NCBI RefSeq assembly: GCF_025143825.1
Contig: NZ_CP083560.1
Span: 1,178,001 to 1,242,000 of the forward strand
Origin: Sulfitobacter sp. S223
Lineage (GTDB): Bacteria; Pseudomonadota; Alphaproteobacteria; Rhodobacterales; Rhodobacteraceae
DNA: 64,000 nt
Direction: 5' to 3'
Shown here: one piece after another, positions 36,189 through 46,049 of the stretch
Layout of the letters: every line of letters begins with the position of its first letter
Numbering within the stretch: the first letter of the stretch is position 1
Notes under the pieces: generated by a model
Told to the model about the DNA's origin: nothing
The model's database searches: none
Seen by the model: only the letters and a program-made list of their open reading frames with translations
Made by a program: the position numbers and the translations under genes

Positions 36189-36228
36189 TCTGGCCGAGCT
36201 TGGCGCGCTTTGCGGCGCGTCGGCCAGA
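36189..36228. terminator. Hairpin after the glutamate dehydrogenase gene
   Basis: TCTGGCCGA and TCGGCCAGA are perfect 9-bp arms with a GC-rich centre, starting 12 bases after the stop. No T-run follows, so it may be an mRNA-stabilising hairpin or a weak terminator. Confidence 0.45.
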
Positions 36229-36431
36229 TCGGAATTGCGTGTATATCGAAGGTGTTGATTTGGCTGGGGGTTAGTCCCCGGCTAAATAGTCGGTTTTTAT
36301 AGGCATTAGTGTGATCGGCCCCAAAGGGTTCTGCAGCATCAGATCAAAGCCGCTTAAACCTTATCGAGGTTTATTGAATAGACGCCTGATTTGCGGCGGA
36401 CAGAGCTTCGGCACGCGGGTAGGGTGTGGGC

Positions 36432-37490
36432 ATGATGTTTGATTTGCCAGATGAAGAAACGCTCTATGCCGCATTATTGGCGCGCGATCCTGCATGGGAC
36501 GGCCGTGCTTGGGTCGGGGTTTCGTCGACAGGCGTGTTTTGTCGGCTTACGTGCACTGCGCGCAAGCCCAATCCGCAAAACTGTACGTTCTATGACACGA
36601 TAGGGGCGGCGATCGAAGCGGGGTATCGCGCCTGCAAGCGGTGTCACCCTTTGGCTCCGGCTGCGGAGTCTGACCCCTGTGTGAAAACTTTGCTTGCTGC
36701 GCTAGAGGCGGATTCCGAAAAGCGTTGGGGCGAAGCCGATGTCATTGCGTTGGGTTACGATCTGTCGACGGTGCGGCGGGCGTTCAAACGAAATTTTGAC
36801 ATGACTTTTCTTGAAATGGCGCGGCTGGCGCGCTTGCGCAGCGGCGCAGCAGAGCTGGTCGGCGGCGCGAAGGTGATCGAGGCGCAATTGGTGGCCGGAT
36901 ACAGTTCCGGTTCTGCCTTCCGGTCGGCCTTTGCTGCTTGGATGGGGCTGACGCCAGGTGCCTTTGTGCAGAATGCGGTTTTGCGGGCAGATTGGATTGA
37001 AACGCCTTTGGGGGCGATGGTGGCAGTTGCCTCAGAGAGCGCCTTGCATTTGCTGGAGTTCACAGAGAGGCGCGCGTTACCCGCAGAGCTGGCCGCACTC
37101 AGGCGGGATGCCAAGGGATCGCTTGGATTTGGCCGCTTTGCATCAACTGACCGGATCGAGCGGGAAATGAACGCATTCATGGCGGGTGATACAGCCGCGT
37201 TTGAAACGCCGCTGCGTCCGCTTGGTACGCCCTTCACCCAAAACGTTTGGCAGGCCTTGCGCGAAATCCCTGCAGGGCAGACCCGCAGCTATGGCGAGCT
37301 TGCCCGCTATATGGGGCGGCCGAACGCGACCCGCGCCGTAGCGCGCGCAAATGGGGCGAACCCCATTGCCATAGCTATTCCGTGCCACCGGGTGCTTGGG
37401 GCTGACGGCAGTCTGACCGGATATGGCGGCGGGCTGTGGCGCAAACAAAAGCTGATCGAGCTTGAGCGCGGGTTTGCCGCTGCCCGCTAG
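36432..37490 (+). CDS. ada: Ada: bifunctional DNA methyl-transfer repair protein and transcriptional regulator
   Basis: The protein repairs alkylated DNA by taking methyl groups onto its own Cys residues and activates its regulon. Counting from ATG 36432, the zinc Cys are C37, C41, C68 and C71, matching the C38/C42/C69/C72 pattern of E. coli Ada with an offset of one, which supports this start over the GTG at 36426. An AraC-type helix-turn-helix region follows (about 95-175, VAGYSSGSAFRSAF). The C-terminal methyltransferase has the active-site PCHRVLGADG. The gene is preceded by a 250-base gap with no partner. Confidence 0.94.
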   Translation: MMFDLPDEETLYAALLARDPAWDGRAWVGVSSTGVFCRLTCTARKPNPQNCTFYDTIGAAIEAGYRACKRCHPLAPAAESDPCVKTLLAALEADSEKRWGEADVIALGYDLSTVRRAFKRNFDMTFLEMARLARLRSGAAELVGGAKVIEAQLVAGYSSGSAFRSAFAAWMGLTPGAFVQNAVLRADWIETPLGAMVAVASESALHLLEFTERRALPAELAALRRDAKGSLGFGRFASTDRIEREMNAFMAGDTAAFETPLRPLGTPFTQNVWQALREIPAGQTRSYGELARYMGRPNATRAVARANGANPIAIAIPCHRVLGADGSLTGYGGGLWRKQKLIELERGFAAAR

Positions 37491-37619
37491 CTGAATTTAT
37501 CAGCGGCAGGTTTATGCACCGCGGTGACCGGTGCCCAAATCAACCTCTGGCGTAATTTGGCGATTGCTAGGTAAGGGCAGGTTTGCCAGAGTGGACAGGA
37601 GTGTACACTGGGGGTCAGC

Positions 37620-38873
37620 ATGCGGTTTTCGGGATGGCGTATTCTGCGCGAAGGGTTGAGCGGCAACAAGGGCTGGCAGCCTCATTGGCGCGATGCCGAA
37701 CCGAAGGCCGAATATGATGCGATCATCATCGGCGGCGGCGGCCATGGACTTTCGACTGCGTATTATCTGGCCAAAGAACACGGCATGACAAATATCGCCG
37801 TGATTGAAAAAAGTTATTTGGGCGGCGGCAATGTTGGGCGCAACACGACCATCGTAAGGGCCAACTATTTCCTCGACGGCAATTCGCAATTTTACTCCCA
37901 CTCGTTGAAGCTGTGGGAAGGGCTTGAACAGGAGCTGAACTATAATGTGATGCTCTCTCAGCGCGGGCAATTGATGCTGTGTCATTCGGATGGGCAGCGC
38001 GATGCCTATGCGCGGCGCGGAAATTCAATCATAGGGCAGGGGGATGATGCCGAACTGCTGGATGTGGAAGGTGTGCGCAAGATTGCCCCCTTCCTTGATT
38101 TCAAGAACACGCGGTTTCCGATTTATGGCGGGCTTTTGCAGCGCCGCTCTGGCACCGCGCGCCATGACGCGGTGGCGTGGGGCTACGCGCGCGGCGCGTC
38201 CGAGCGTGGCGTGGACCTTATACAGCAATGCGAGGTCACAGGCATTGACATAGAGAACGGCAAGGTGACCGGTGTGCAGACCACACGCGGTGCGATCCGT
38301 GCCAAAAAGGTAGGCATGGTTGTGGCGGGCCGCTCGTCCCAAGTGGCGGCAATGGCGGGCATGCGCCTGCCGATTGAAAGCCACGTTTTGCAGGCCTTCG
38401 TGACAGAGGGGCTGAAGCCGGTCATCGACAATGTGATCAGTTTCGGCATGGGGCACTTCTATATCAGCCAGTCGGACAAGGGCGGATTGGTCTTCGGCGG
38501 TGATCTGGATTTTTATGCCTCTTATGCCGCGCGGGGCAATCTTCCGATGGTCGAGCATGTGATGGAAGCAGGCATGACCCTGATGCCAATGATCGGCAAG
38601 GCAAAGGTGCTGCGGTCTTGGGGCGGGATAATGGATATGACGCCCGACGGCTCGCCCATCATCGACAAGACCGAGACAGAAGGTTTGTTCGTGAATTGCG
38701 GCTGGTGCTACGGCGGGTTCAAGGCTGTGCCGGGCTCTGGCAATTCGTTCGCGCATTTGATGGCAACGGGGCAGCACCATGCACCTGCGGCCAAATTCAG
38801 GCTGGACCGTTTCCGGACAGGTGCGGGATTGATGGATGAAGAGGGCACCGGCTCTCAACATAATTTGCACTGA
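37620..38873 (+). CDS. soxB: Sarcosine oxidase subunit beta
   Basis: This is the flavin subunit of heterotetrameric sarcosine oxidase, which demethylates sarcosine to glycine. The 417-residue protein has the FAD-binding motif AIIIGGGGHGLSTAYYL near residue 35, the NVGRNTTIVRANY region, and RRSGTARHDAVAWGYA where His182 should hold the covalent FMN. The C-terminal part WGGIMDMTPDGSPIID and CGWCYGGFK is typical. It opens the sox operon. The next gene starts 14 bases downstream. Confidence 0.97.
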   Translation: MRFSGWRILREGLSGNKGWQPHWRDAEPKAEYDAIIIGGGGHGLSTAYYLAKEHGMTNIAVIEKSYLGGGNVGRNTTIVRANYFLDGNSQFYSHSLKLWEGLEQELNYNVMLSQRGQLMLCHSDGQRDAYARRGNSIIGQGDDAELLDVEGVRKIAPFLDFKNTRFPIYGGLLQRRSGTARHDAVAWGYARGASERGVDLIQQCEVTGIDIENGKVTGVQTTRGAIRAKKVGMVVAGRSSQVAAMAGMRLPIESHVLQAFVTEGLKPVIDNVISFGMGHFYISQSDKGGLVFGGDLDFYASYAARGNLPMVEHVMEAGMTLMPMIGKAKVLRSWGGIMDMTPDGSPIIDKTETEGLFVNCGWCYGGFKAVPGSGNSFAHLMATGQHHAPAAKFRLDRFRTGAGLMDEEGTGSQHNLH

Positions 38874-38887
38874 GGGGATTTGGGCTG

Positions 38888-39328
38888 ATGTATTTTATAC
38901 GGAACGTACGCGCGAAAGCATGTCAGGCAGGGATCGGGATTTTCATGCTTGGCGCTTTGGCCGCCTGGGACCCTGTGCCTGCGGGGGACACTACGTGCCA
39001 TTCTGCGGCCACCTGCGAGTTTATTGCCCTGACCGCCAAGCAGATGCGCAGCGATATTGGCGAAAACTATGGCCGTGGTGTGATCCTGCGTGATGCGCGT
39101 GCCGCGGGTCAAACGCTGGTGGTCGATGTGTCGCTGCCTCTTCCCGGTGCTGCGTTCAAAGAGCCGGTCGGTCAGCGCGCTATTGGAGTTTTCGGGGAAA
39201 ACTTTGCTGGCAATTTCTGCGAAGGCGCGTTTTCGAATGACTTCTATAAGTTGGGGCGCGGTTTCTCTACGGATAATAAATTGGTGACCGATCAGGTGAT
39301 CCGGTCCTGCGGGAGGCGAAAAGCGTGA
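38888..39328 (+). CDS. Secreted protein of unknown function inside the sox operon
   Basis: The 146-residue product has a basic start and a hydrophobic stretch (AGIGIFMLGALAAW), then four Cys in the mature part (CHSAATC, NFCEG, RSCGRR) that could form disulfides. I recognise no family. It lies between soxB (14-base gap) and soxD (overlap of four bases as GTGA), so it is read with the operon. The other sox subunits are cytoplasmic. An exported product here is therefore unexpected. Confidence 0.7.
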   Translation: MYFIRNVRAKACQAGIGIFMLGALAAWDPVPAGDTTCHSAATCEFIALTAKQMRSDIGENYGRGVILRDARAAGQTLVVDVSLPLPGAAFKEPVGQRAIGVFGENFAGNFCEGAFSNDFYKLGRGFSTDNKLVTDQVIRSCGRRKA

Positions 39329-39600
39329 GAATACCTTGCCCTTTGTGCGGTGTACGGGACCGGCGTGAGTTCTATTACAAGGGGGCCGCTGTTGCCCTTG
39401 CACGGCCCGCATTGGATGCGGGGGCGCAGGCGTGGGATGACTACGTGCATCTGCGTGAAAACCCCGCCGGACGCACCCGCGATTTGTGGCACCATGAGGC
39501 GGGCTGTGGCGCGTGGCTGGTCGTGACGCGCGATACGGTAACCCACGAGGTCCATGGGGCTGACTTGGTGTCAGATGTTGCGCAGGGGACAAGCACATGA
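39325..39600 (+). CDS. soxD: Sarcosine oxidase subunit delta
   Basis: The 91-residue zinc subunit has PCPLCGVRDRREF with Cys5 and Cys8, and LWHHEAGCGAWL with the further His and Cys ligands, matching the known Cys-Cys-His-Cys zinc site of the delta subunit. It starts with GTG overlapping the previous stop and its own stop overlaps the soxA start (ATGA). Confidence 0.96.
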   Translation: MRIPCPLCGVRDRREFYYKGAAVALARPALDAGAQAWDDYVHLRENPAGRTRDLWHHEAGCGAWLVVTRDTVTHEVHGADLVSDVAQGTST

Positions 39601-42521
39601 GGGTCTCTGTCCGGAGTCTGGGCGCGCCCGTTGTGTTTCGCTTTGACGGTGAAAGCTATGAGGGGCGCGCGGGCGATACTGTCGCCTCGGCTTTGCTGGC
39701 CAATGGTGCGCGTTTGATGGGGCGCTCTTTTAAATACCACCGTCCGCGCGGTGTGTTGAGCGCGGGTTCGGAAGAGCCGAATGCGCTTGTTACAGTTGGG
39801 CGGGGTGCAGCGGCGGAGCCGAATGTGCGCGCCACTGTGCAGGAAATCTATGACGGGCTGGAGGTGTTCTCTCAATCCGCTTGGCCGTCGTTGCACTTTG
39901 ACGCAATGGCGATGAACGATCTGGCGGCGCCGTTTCTGGGGGCTGGGTTCTATTACAAAACCTTCATGTGGCCCAAGGCGTTCTGGGAAAAGCTGTACGA
40001 GCCGATTATCCGCCGTGCTGCGGGCCTTGGTGCGCTGAGTGGTCAGCATAACCCCGACACCTATGACCGTGCCTTTGCGTTTTGTGATCTGCTGGTGGTC
40101 GGTGCCGGACCTACCGGATTGATGGCCGCGCGCGTCGCGGCCGAGGCGGGTTTGGACGTGATCCTGTGTGACGAAGATTCCGAGTTCGGCGGCCGGTTGC
40201 TGGCTGAGGTCGAGAATATAGATCACATGCCTGCGCAGGAATGGGTTGCCGAACAGGTGCGCAAACTTGCAGCGATGCCAAATGTGCGCCTGATGTCGCG
40301 CACAACTGTGACAGGCGTCTACGACGGTGGTGTATATGGCGCGTTGGAGCGAGTGACGCATCACATGCCCCGTACTGAGGCCCCTCTAGAGTGTTTTTGG
40401 CGGATAACAGCAGCACACACGATATTGGCAGCAGGCGCATTGGAACGCCCCATAGCGTTCCGGAACAATGACCGCCCCGGGATAATGACAGCAGGGGCTG
40501 TACGCGCATATCTCAACCGCTGGGGCGTTGTCCCCGCAAGAACAGTGGCGGTATTCGGCAATAACGATGATGCCCACCGCACGGCACATGATCTACACCA
40601 CGCGGGCGTGATGGTTGTCGCGTTGATTGACAGCCGCGCAGACGCATCCGTGGAGGATGTGCCGTACCCGGTCTATTTGGGTGCACAGGTGTCCGACACG
40701 GTTGGTCGGCTGGGTCTGTCCAGTATCAAGGTTCGCACGGCCAGCGGTAAGGTCGAACATATCGCAGCAGAGTGTCTGGCGATGTCCGGAGGCTGGAACC
40801 CCACAGTGCATCTGACTTGCCACATGAATGGTCGCCCATCGTGGCGTGAGGATATCGCGGCATTTGTTCCCACAAAGGGCGCCGTGCCGAATTTGGAAGC
40901 GGCCGGTGCCTGTAACGGCACGTTCTCGACTGCGCGCTGTTTGGCCGAGGGTGCCGCCGCAGCGCAGCGTGTGATTAAGGCGCTGGACGGAAGGTCGGTG
41001 GAATTGGATATGCCCGATGCGGCGGATGCCCGATATAGGATATCGCCGCTCTGGGCAGTGGCCGGTAAAGGGCGGGCATGGCTTGATTTCCAGAACGATG
41101 TAACGGTGAAGGATATCAAGCAGGCCGCGACCGAGAACTTCCGCTCGGTCGAGCATATGAAGCGCTATACCACTCAAGGAATGGCGACCGATCAGGGCAA
41201 GAACTCTAACGTGGGGGCACTGGCTGTGTTGGCCGATGCCACAGGGCGGGGCATACAGCAGACAGGAACTACCACCTTCCGGCCCCCGTATTCTCCGGTC
41301 GCGATTGCGGCTCTTGGGGCAGGGGCGCAGGGCAAAGGTTTTGCGCCAGAGCGTTTCACAACATCACACGCACAATCCGTACAAATGGGCGCGCCGATGA
41401 TCGAGGCGGGTCTATGGTACCGCCCCAGTTATTTCCCGCGCAAAGGCGAGGATACCTGGCGGCAGTCGTGTGATCGTGAGGTGGGTTATGTCCGGCGCAC
41501 TGTGGGCGTTTGTGATGTTAGCACCCTGGGCAAGATCGATATTCAAGGCCCTGATGCGGCCAAGTTGCTGGATTTTGTGTACACGGGCATGTTCTCGACC
41601 CTGCGCGAAAATCGCGTGCGCTATGGGCTAATGCTGCGCGAAGATGGCACTGTAATGGATGACGGCACCTGCGCGCGACTGGGGCCAAACCACTATCTGA
41701 TGACCACCACCACGGCTGCGGCGGGTGATGTTATGCGGCATCTGGAGTTTGTCACACAGGCCCTGCATCCTGAATGGGATGTGGTGTTTACTTCGGTGAC
41801 AGAGCAATGGGCGCAGTTTGCCGTGGCAGGGCCAAAAGCGCGCAGCTTGTTGAACAAACTGTTAAATGATCCGGTGGACAACGACGCATTTCCTTTCATG
41901 GCTTGCGGCGCTGTGCGCGTAATGGGCGTGGATGCACGATTGTTCCGCATCTCCTTTTCGGGTGAGCATGCGTATGAACTGGCCGTGCCTGCGCGCTACG
42001 GTGCGGCATTGTTCGAGCGGCTGGTTGAGCGGGCCGAAGCGCTGGAAGGCGGCGCTTATGGTATGGAAGCGCTAAACGTGCTGCGCATTGAGAAGGGGCA
42101 TATCACCCATGCAGAAATTCATGGCCGCGTGACGGCGTTTGATGTCTGCATGGAGCGGATGGTGTCTGACAAAAAGGATTGCGTGGGCAAGGTCATGGCC
42201 GCGCGCGATGGGTTGGTGGACCCGATGCGCGAAAGGCTGGTGGGCATGCGGCCTGTGAGCGCCGTCAAACAGCTGACAGCGGGAGCGCATATCTTTGAGG
42301 ACGGTGCGGCCCATGTTCACGCCAATGATCAAGGCTATGTCACGTCGGTGTGCTATTCGCCGGACGTAGGAACCATGATCGGACTTGGCTTTGTCAAAGG
42401 GGGACCGGACCGGATGGGGGAGCGTATGGTGGTGCGCGACCACGTGCGCGATCTAACGCTAGAGGTCGAAATCTGTTCGCCTGTTTTTATTGATCCCGAA
42501 GGAGGACGCCTGCGTGGTTGA
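39597..42521 (+). CDS. soxA: Sarcosine oxidase subunit alpha
   Basis: The 974-residue subunit binds NAD and tetrahydrofolate and converts the released methyl group to 5,10-methylene-tetrahydrofolate. The N-terminal domain has RSFKYHRPRG. A dinucleotide-binding motif follows (LLVVGAGPTGLMAARVA, about residue 164). A central region resembles amine dehydrogenases, and the C-terminal 380 residues are an aminomethyltransferase (GcvT-like) domain (VYTGMFSTLRENRVRYGLM). Length fits the family. It overlaps soxD by four bases and soxG by eight. Confidence 0.97.
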   Translation: MRVSVRSLGAPVVFRFDGESYEGRAGDTVASALLANGARLMGRSFKYHRPRGVLSAGSEEPNALVTVGRGAAAEPNVRATVQEIYDGLEVFSQSAWPSLHFDAMAMNDLAAPFLGAGFYYKTFMWPKAFWEKLYEPIIRRAAGLGALSGQHNPDTYDRAFAFCDLLVVGAGPTGLMAARVAAEAGLDVILCDEDSEFGGRLLAEVENIDHMPAQEWVAEQVRKLAAMPNVRLMSRTTVTGVYDGGVYGALERVTHHMPRTEAPLECFWRITAAHTILAAGALERPIAFRNNDRPGIMTAGAVRAYLNRWGVVPARTVAVFGNNDDAHRTAHDLHHAGVMVVALIDSRADASVEDVPYPVYLGAQVSDTVGRLGLSSIKVRTASGKVEHIAAECLAMSGGWNPTVHLTCHMNGRPSWREDIAAFVPTKGAVPNLEAAGACNGTFSTARCLAEGAAAAQRVIKALDGRSVELDMPDAADARYRISPLWAVAGKGRAWLDFQNDVTVKDIKQAATENFRSVEHMKRYTTQGMATDQGKNSNVGALAVLADATGRGIQQTGTTTFRPPYSPVAIAALGAGAQGKGFAPERFTTSHAQSVQMGAPMIEAGLWYRPSYFPRKGEDTWRQSCDREVGYVRRTVGVCDVSTLGKIDIQGPDAAKLLDFVYTGMFSTLRENRVRYGLMLREDGTVMDDGTCARLGPNHYLMTTTTAAAGDVMRHLEFVTQALHPEWDVVFTSVTEQWAQFAVAGPKARSLLNKLLNDPVDNDAFPFMACGAVRVMGVDARLFRISFSGEHAYELAVPARYGAALFERLVERAEALEGGAYGMEALNVLRIEKGHITHAEIHGRVTAFDVCMERMVSDKKDCVGKVMAARDGLVDPMRERLVGMRPVSAVKQLTAGAHIFEDGAAHVHANDQGYVTSVCYSPDVGTMIGLGFVKGGPDRMGERMVVRDHVRDLTLEVEICSPVFIDPEGGRLRG

Positions 42522-43050
42522 ACTTGACGCAAAGAGCCCCTTTGACGGGCTGCTGCCGCTCCGTATCGGGGAATTGGATGTGACAGAGATGGAAGTCGGG
42601 CCCATCACCTCGGTGATGCCTTTTGCCGATACCTCAAAGGAGACGTTGGACCAGATGCTCGGCTTGTCGTTTCCTGCGCCGGGGCAGTCCACCGGTGATG
42701 GTACGCGGCGGTGTGTCTGGGTGGGACAGGGTGAGGCGCTGTTGATGGGGGATCGTCCCGAAACAGGGCAGGGTGCCTATGCCGCCTTGGTAGACCAGTC
42801 AGATGCGTGGGCCGTTGTATGCCTGCGGGGGGGGCGCGCGGATGATGCTTTGGCGCGTTTGGTGCCGGTGGATATGCGGCTGCGGGTTTTTCAGATTGGG
42901 GCCACTGCGCGCTCGCAGTTGGGCCATATGAATGCCAGCATCACCCGTATCAGCGAAGATGCCTTTATGATCGCGGTTTTCCGCTCAATGGCGCAAACGC
43001 TTGTTCACGATTTGCGGACCGCTCTGGAAGCTGTGGCCGCGCGGGGGTAA
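42514..43050 (+). CDS. soxG: Sarcosine oxidase subunit gamma
   Basis: This 178-residue protein is the GcvT-related gamma subunit (SPFDGLLP at the start, later WVGQGEALLMG and DQSDAWAVVCLRG). The GTG at 42514 is chosen because AAGGAGG lies 7 bases upstream; the frame is open further 5' but lies inside soxA. It closes the sox operon. Confidence 0.92.
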   Translation: MVELDAKSPFDGLLPLRIGELDVTEMEVGPITSVMPFADTSKETLDQMLGLSFPAPGQSTGDGTRRCVWVGQGEALLMGDRPETGQGAYAALVDQSDAWAVVCLRGGRADDALARLVPVDMRLRVFQIGATARSQLGHMNASITRISEDAFMIAVFRSMAQTLVHDLRTALEAVAARG

Positions 43051-43083
43051 GCTGCGCGCAAATGTGATATTCTGGAGTATGTT

Positions 43084-43386
43084 ATGATCCGTGTTTTAAG
43101 TGTTGTTGCCTGCGCCGCTCTGGCCGCCCCTGCGGTTGCTGCCACAGCAAAGGAAAAAGATTGTGGATATCAGGGCGACGTTGTGTCGGCCGTGCAGGGC
43201 GCACGTGTTGCACGTGTCAAAGAGCGTAAGGTCGCAGCTCATGTCGCCGATGCCGCGCCCGAATGGCCTGAGAAATACAATGCGGTGATCCCGTTGGTGA
43301 CGCCGTGGGTTTACGGCCTGACCATGGCCGAGGTGAAATCGGCCGATCTGGGTGCTGCGTGGAAAGAGCAATGCCTCGCGCAATAG
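43084..43386 (+). CDS. Small secreted protein of unknown function
   Basis: The 100-residue product has a clear signal peptide (VLSVVACAALAAPAVAA, cleavage near residue 20) and a short mature domain with two Cys (KDCGYQG and KEQCLAQ). No family recognised. It follows soxG by 33 bases and overlaps the DUF4375 gene by 16 bases. Confidence 0.68.
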   Translation: MIRVLSVVACAALAAPAVAATAKEKDCGYQGDVVSAVQGARVARVKERKVAAHVADAAPEWPEKYNAVIPLVTPWVYGLTMAEVKSADLGAAWKEQCLAQ

Positions 43387-43862
43387 ACATGCTCGGCTTA
43401 CCACGACAGGGTGGCAAGCCAAGGCTTGCGCCCGACTATTTCGACAGGTTGTTGACAGATACTGATCCGGTCGATGCGGTCGCCGCGCTGAGCGCGTTCT
43501 GGCAGCCGCGGATTGATAGCAGAGCCGCGAGATTTGGCCTTAGTGTGGCTGAATACAACGTGCACCTGATCCTGATTTATACAGGGGAAATTGCTGACGG
43601 TGGCCACGCACAGTATTTTGTGAACAGAGGTGTCGCCTATGTGGATGATACTATTGCGGCACTAAATGCCGTAGGTCTGGAAACGCTTGGCGATGTGCTG
43701 GCGCAGGCCCAATCCATTCTGGCGGTAGCAGGGCGCGAGTTTGCCGATTGTGATGCTGCGGCGGATGAAAAACTGCCGGAGGTGGATGTCGTGTTACTGC
43801 GATACTGCCGCGCCCATAAAGACACCCTTTTGTTGCCTGAACGCGGACTTTTGCAGGGGTGA
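43371..43862 (+). CDS. DUF4375 (DMP19-like) protein
   Basis: The 163-residue protein resembles the DUF4375 family, which includes the DNA-mimic protein DMP19 of Neisseria: LSVAEYNVHLILIYTGEIAD, GGHAQYFVNRG and VDDTIAALNAVGLE. Many acidic residues fit such a protein. Start at ATG 43371 has GGAAAGAG upstream; ATG 43389 is an alternative. It overlaps the previous gene and precedes dnaG. Target unknown. Confidence 0.7.
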   Translation: MPRAIDMLGLPRQGGKPRLAPDYFDRLLTDTDPVDAVAALSAFWQPRIDSRAARFGLSVAEYNVHLILIYTGEIADGGHAQYFVNRGVAYVDDTIAALNAVGLETLGDVLAQAQSILAVAGREFADCDAAADEKLPEVDVVLLRYCRAHKDTLLLPERGLLQG

Positions 43863-43913
43863 ATTCGACGCGCGCTTCTGGACTCTGACCGCGCGCTGAC
43901 CATATGGATAAGT

Positions 43914-45902
43914 ATGAGTCTTCCACCCGGTTTCCTTGATGAATTGCGCACACGCTCCAGCCTCAGTCAGGTTGTCGGGCGCAAAGTCATGTGGGATGCG
44001 CGTAAGTCCAATCAAGGCAAGGGTGATATGTGGGCACCGTGCCCCTTCCATCAGGAAAAATCAGCCAGCTTCCATGTAGATGATCGCAAAGGGTTCTATT
44101 ATTGCTTCGGCTGTCACGCCAAAGGCGATGCGATTTCTTTCGTGCGAGAGACGGAAAACGTCAGCTTTATGGAGGCGGTAGAAATTTTGGCCCGTGAGGC
44201 CGGGATGCCTATGCCGCAGCTTGATCCACGTGCGCAGGAGAAATCCGACAAGCGGACCGAACTTGCCGATGTGATGGAGCTGGCGGTCAAGTGGTTTCGC
44301 TTGCAGCTACGCACTGGCGGGGCGTCATCAGCGCGTGATTATCTGGAGCGGCGTGGTTTGCCTCAAGCGGTTTGTGACCGCTGGGAGATCGGGTTTGCGC
44401 CTGACAGCTGGCAAGGTCTCTGGGATGCGTTGAAGGGCAAGGACATCCCGGATGAATTGATCCTGGGTGCCGGACTGGCCAAACCGTCGAGCAAGGGCGG
44501 CAAGCCCTATGATACTTTCCGTGGTCGCATCATGTATCCGATCCGTGATGCGCGGGGACGCGCAATAGCCTTCGGTGGCCGCGCGATGGATCCTGACGAT
44601 AAGGCGAAATACCTCAACTCGCCCGAGACAGAGCTGTTTGATAAGGGGCGCAGCCTTTATAACGTGCGGGATGCGCGGGTGGCAGCCGGCAAGGGACAAC
44701 CATTGCTGGTGGCCGAAGGCTACATGGACGTGATTGCCCTAAGCGAGGCGGGATTTGGTGCTTCTGTTGCACCGCTGGGTACTGCAATTACCGAAAACCA
44801 GTTGGCGATGCTGTGGCGTATCAGTGATGAGCCGATTATCACGCTCGACGGGGACACCGCAGGCCAACGCGCAGCCTTGCGCCTGATTGATCTGGCCCTG
44901 CCGTTGCTTGAGGCTGGTCGCAGCCTGCGTTTTGCGATGATGCCGGAAGGACAGGATCCCGACGATCTTTTGAAATCGTCCGGCGCAGCGGCTGTTCAGA
45001 CGCTGCTGGATGCAGCGGTCCCGATGGTACAGCTGCTGTGGCAACGCGAAACCGAGGGCAAGGTGTTTGACAGCCCCGAACGCAAGGCGGCGCTGGATAA
45101 ATCCCTGCGCGAAAAGATCATGCTGATCAAAGACCCCAGCATCCGTAGTCACTACGGTCAGGCAATCAAGGACCTGCGCTGGGATCTGTTTCGCTCCAAA
45201 TCAAGCGGCAAGGGGGGCGATAAAAGCTTTAGCCCGCGCAAGGAGCGGCAATCTGGCCAGCCATGGAACAGCCGTGCGCCGCAGGGCCCGTCGGCAGGGG
45301 CGAAGGCCTCTATGCTGGCCATTGCGGCCGATGCACGCGCAACCGACCACCTGCGCGAAGCTGTTATTCTCGCGGCCTGCATCAGTTGCCCCGATGTGGT
45401 CGAGCCGTTCGAGAGCGGGCTTGAAAGCATGGCCTGTCTGGATGGTGATCACGCCCGCCTGCGCGATCTGATTTTGCGCCATTCGCTGGATGGTGCTGAC
45501 GTATTGCGCGGCAGAATTGAGGATGTTCTGGGGCCCGATACCCTTGAAAATCTGCTGTCCCAACGCCATGTCGCTATCACGCCGTGTATCCGCAAACCCG
45601 GTGATGCCGAGATGGCCAAAACGACAATCGCCGAGGAGCTTGCAAAGCTGGAAGCTGTGCGCGGGCTGATGGAAGAAGTGAAAGACGCCGCAGATGATCT
45701 GACAGGGGAGGCCGACGAAGGGCTAACATGGCGACTGGCTGAGGCGGCAAAAGCGGCTGATCGTGCGCAACGCACTGGTCAAGAAGACAAAGCGGAATAT
45801 GTTATCGCCGACAATGGCGCGCGGTTGGACCGCGAGGAGGTAGCCAAGAGCCGCAGTTTCTTCGAGCAGATCGATTTTTCCAAAGGCGGGAAAAAGGGAT
45901 AA
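43914..45902 (+). CDS. dnaG: DNA primase
   Basis: DnaG makes RNA primers for replication. The 662-residue protein begins with the zinc-binding domain (CPFHQEKSASFHV then YYCFGCHAKGDA), followed by the RNA polymerase core and the TOPRIM motif VAEGYMDVIAL near residue 265 with LDGDTAGQRAA, and a C-terminal helicase-interaction domain. Length is usual for alphaproteobacteria. It is directly upstream of rpoD, the conserved dnaG-rpoD arrangement. Confidence 0.97.
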   Translation: MSLPPGFLDELRTRSSLSQVVGRKVMWDARKSNQGKGDMWAPCPFHQEKSASFHVDDRKGFYYCFGCHAKGDAISFVRETENVSFMEAVEILAREAGMPMPQLDPRAQEKSDKRTELADVMELAVKWFRLQLRTGGASSARDYLERRGLPQAVCDRWEIGFAPDSWQGLWDALKGKDIPDELILGAGLAKPSSKGGKPYDTFRGRIMYPIRDARGRAIAFGGRAMDPDDKAKYLNSPETELFDKGRSLYNVRDARVAAGKGQPLLVAEGYMDVIALSEAGFGASVAPLGTAITENQLAMLWRISDEPIITLDGDTAGQRAALRLIDLALPLLEAGRSLRFAMMPEGQDPDDLLKSSGAAAVQTLLDAAVPMVQLLWQRETEGKVFDSPERKAALDKSLREKIMLIKDPSIRSHYGQAIKDLRWDLFRSKSSGKGGDKSFSPRKERQSGQPWNSRAPQGPSAGAKASMLAIAADARATDHLREAVILAACISCPDVVEPFESGLESMACLDGDHARLRDLILRHSLDGADVLRGRIEDVLGPDTLENLLSQRHVAITPCIRKPGDAEMAKTTIAEELAKLEAVRGLMEEVKDAADDLTGEADEGLTWRLAEAAKAADRAQRTGQEDKAEYVIADNGARLDREEVAKSRSFFEQIDFSKGGKKG

Positions 45903-46029
45903 TGGTCGTGCTTTTAGGGGCGGGAACAGCCTTATTTGTGGCGCTGCGGTAACCAAATGAACGCATTTAGCGGAAATATAAGGATGCGGGTTTAAGAATC
46001 ACCCCAAACCCCGCATGATTCGAAAAACC

Positions 46030-46049
46030 GAATCACCGCTAGGTGATTC
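46030..46049 (+). promoter_or_regulatory. 5'-leader hairpin of rpoD
   Basis: GAATCACC-GCTA-GGTGATTC is a perfect 8-bp stem with a 4-base loop, 12 bases before the AGAGGAG ribosome binding site of rpoD. A further GAATCACC lies at about 45996 and could compete for the same right arm. Confidence 0.5.
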
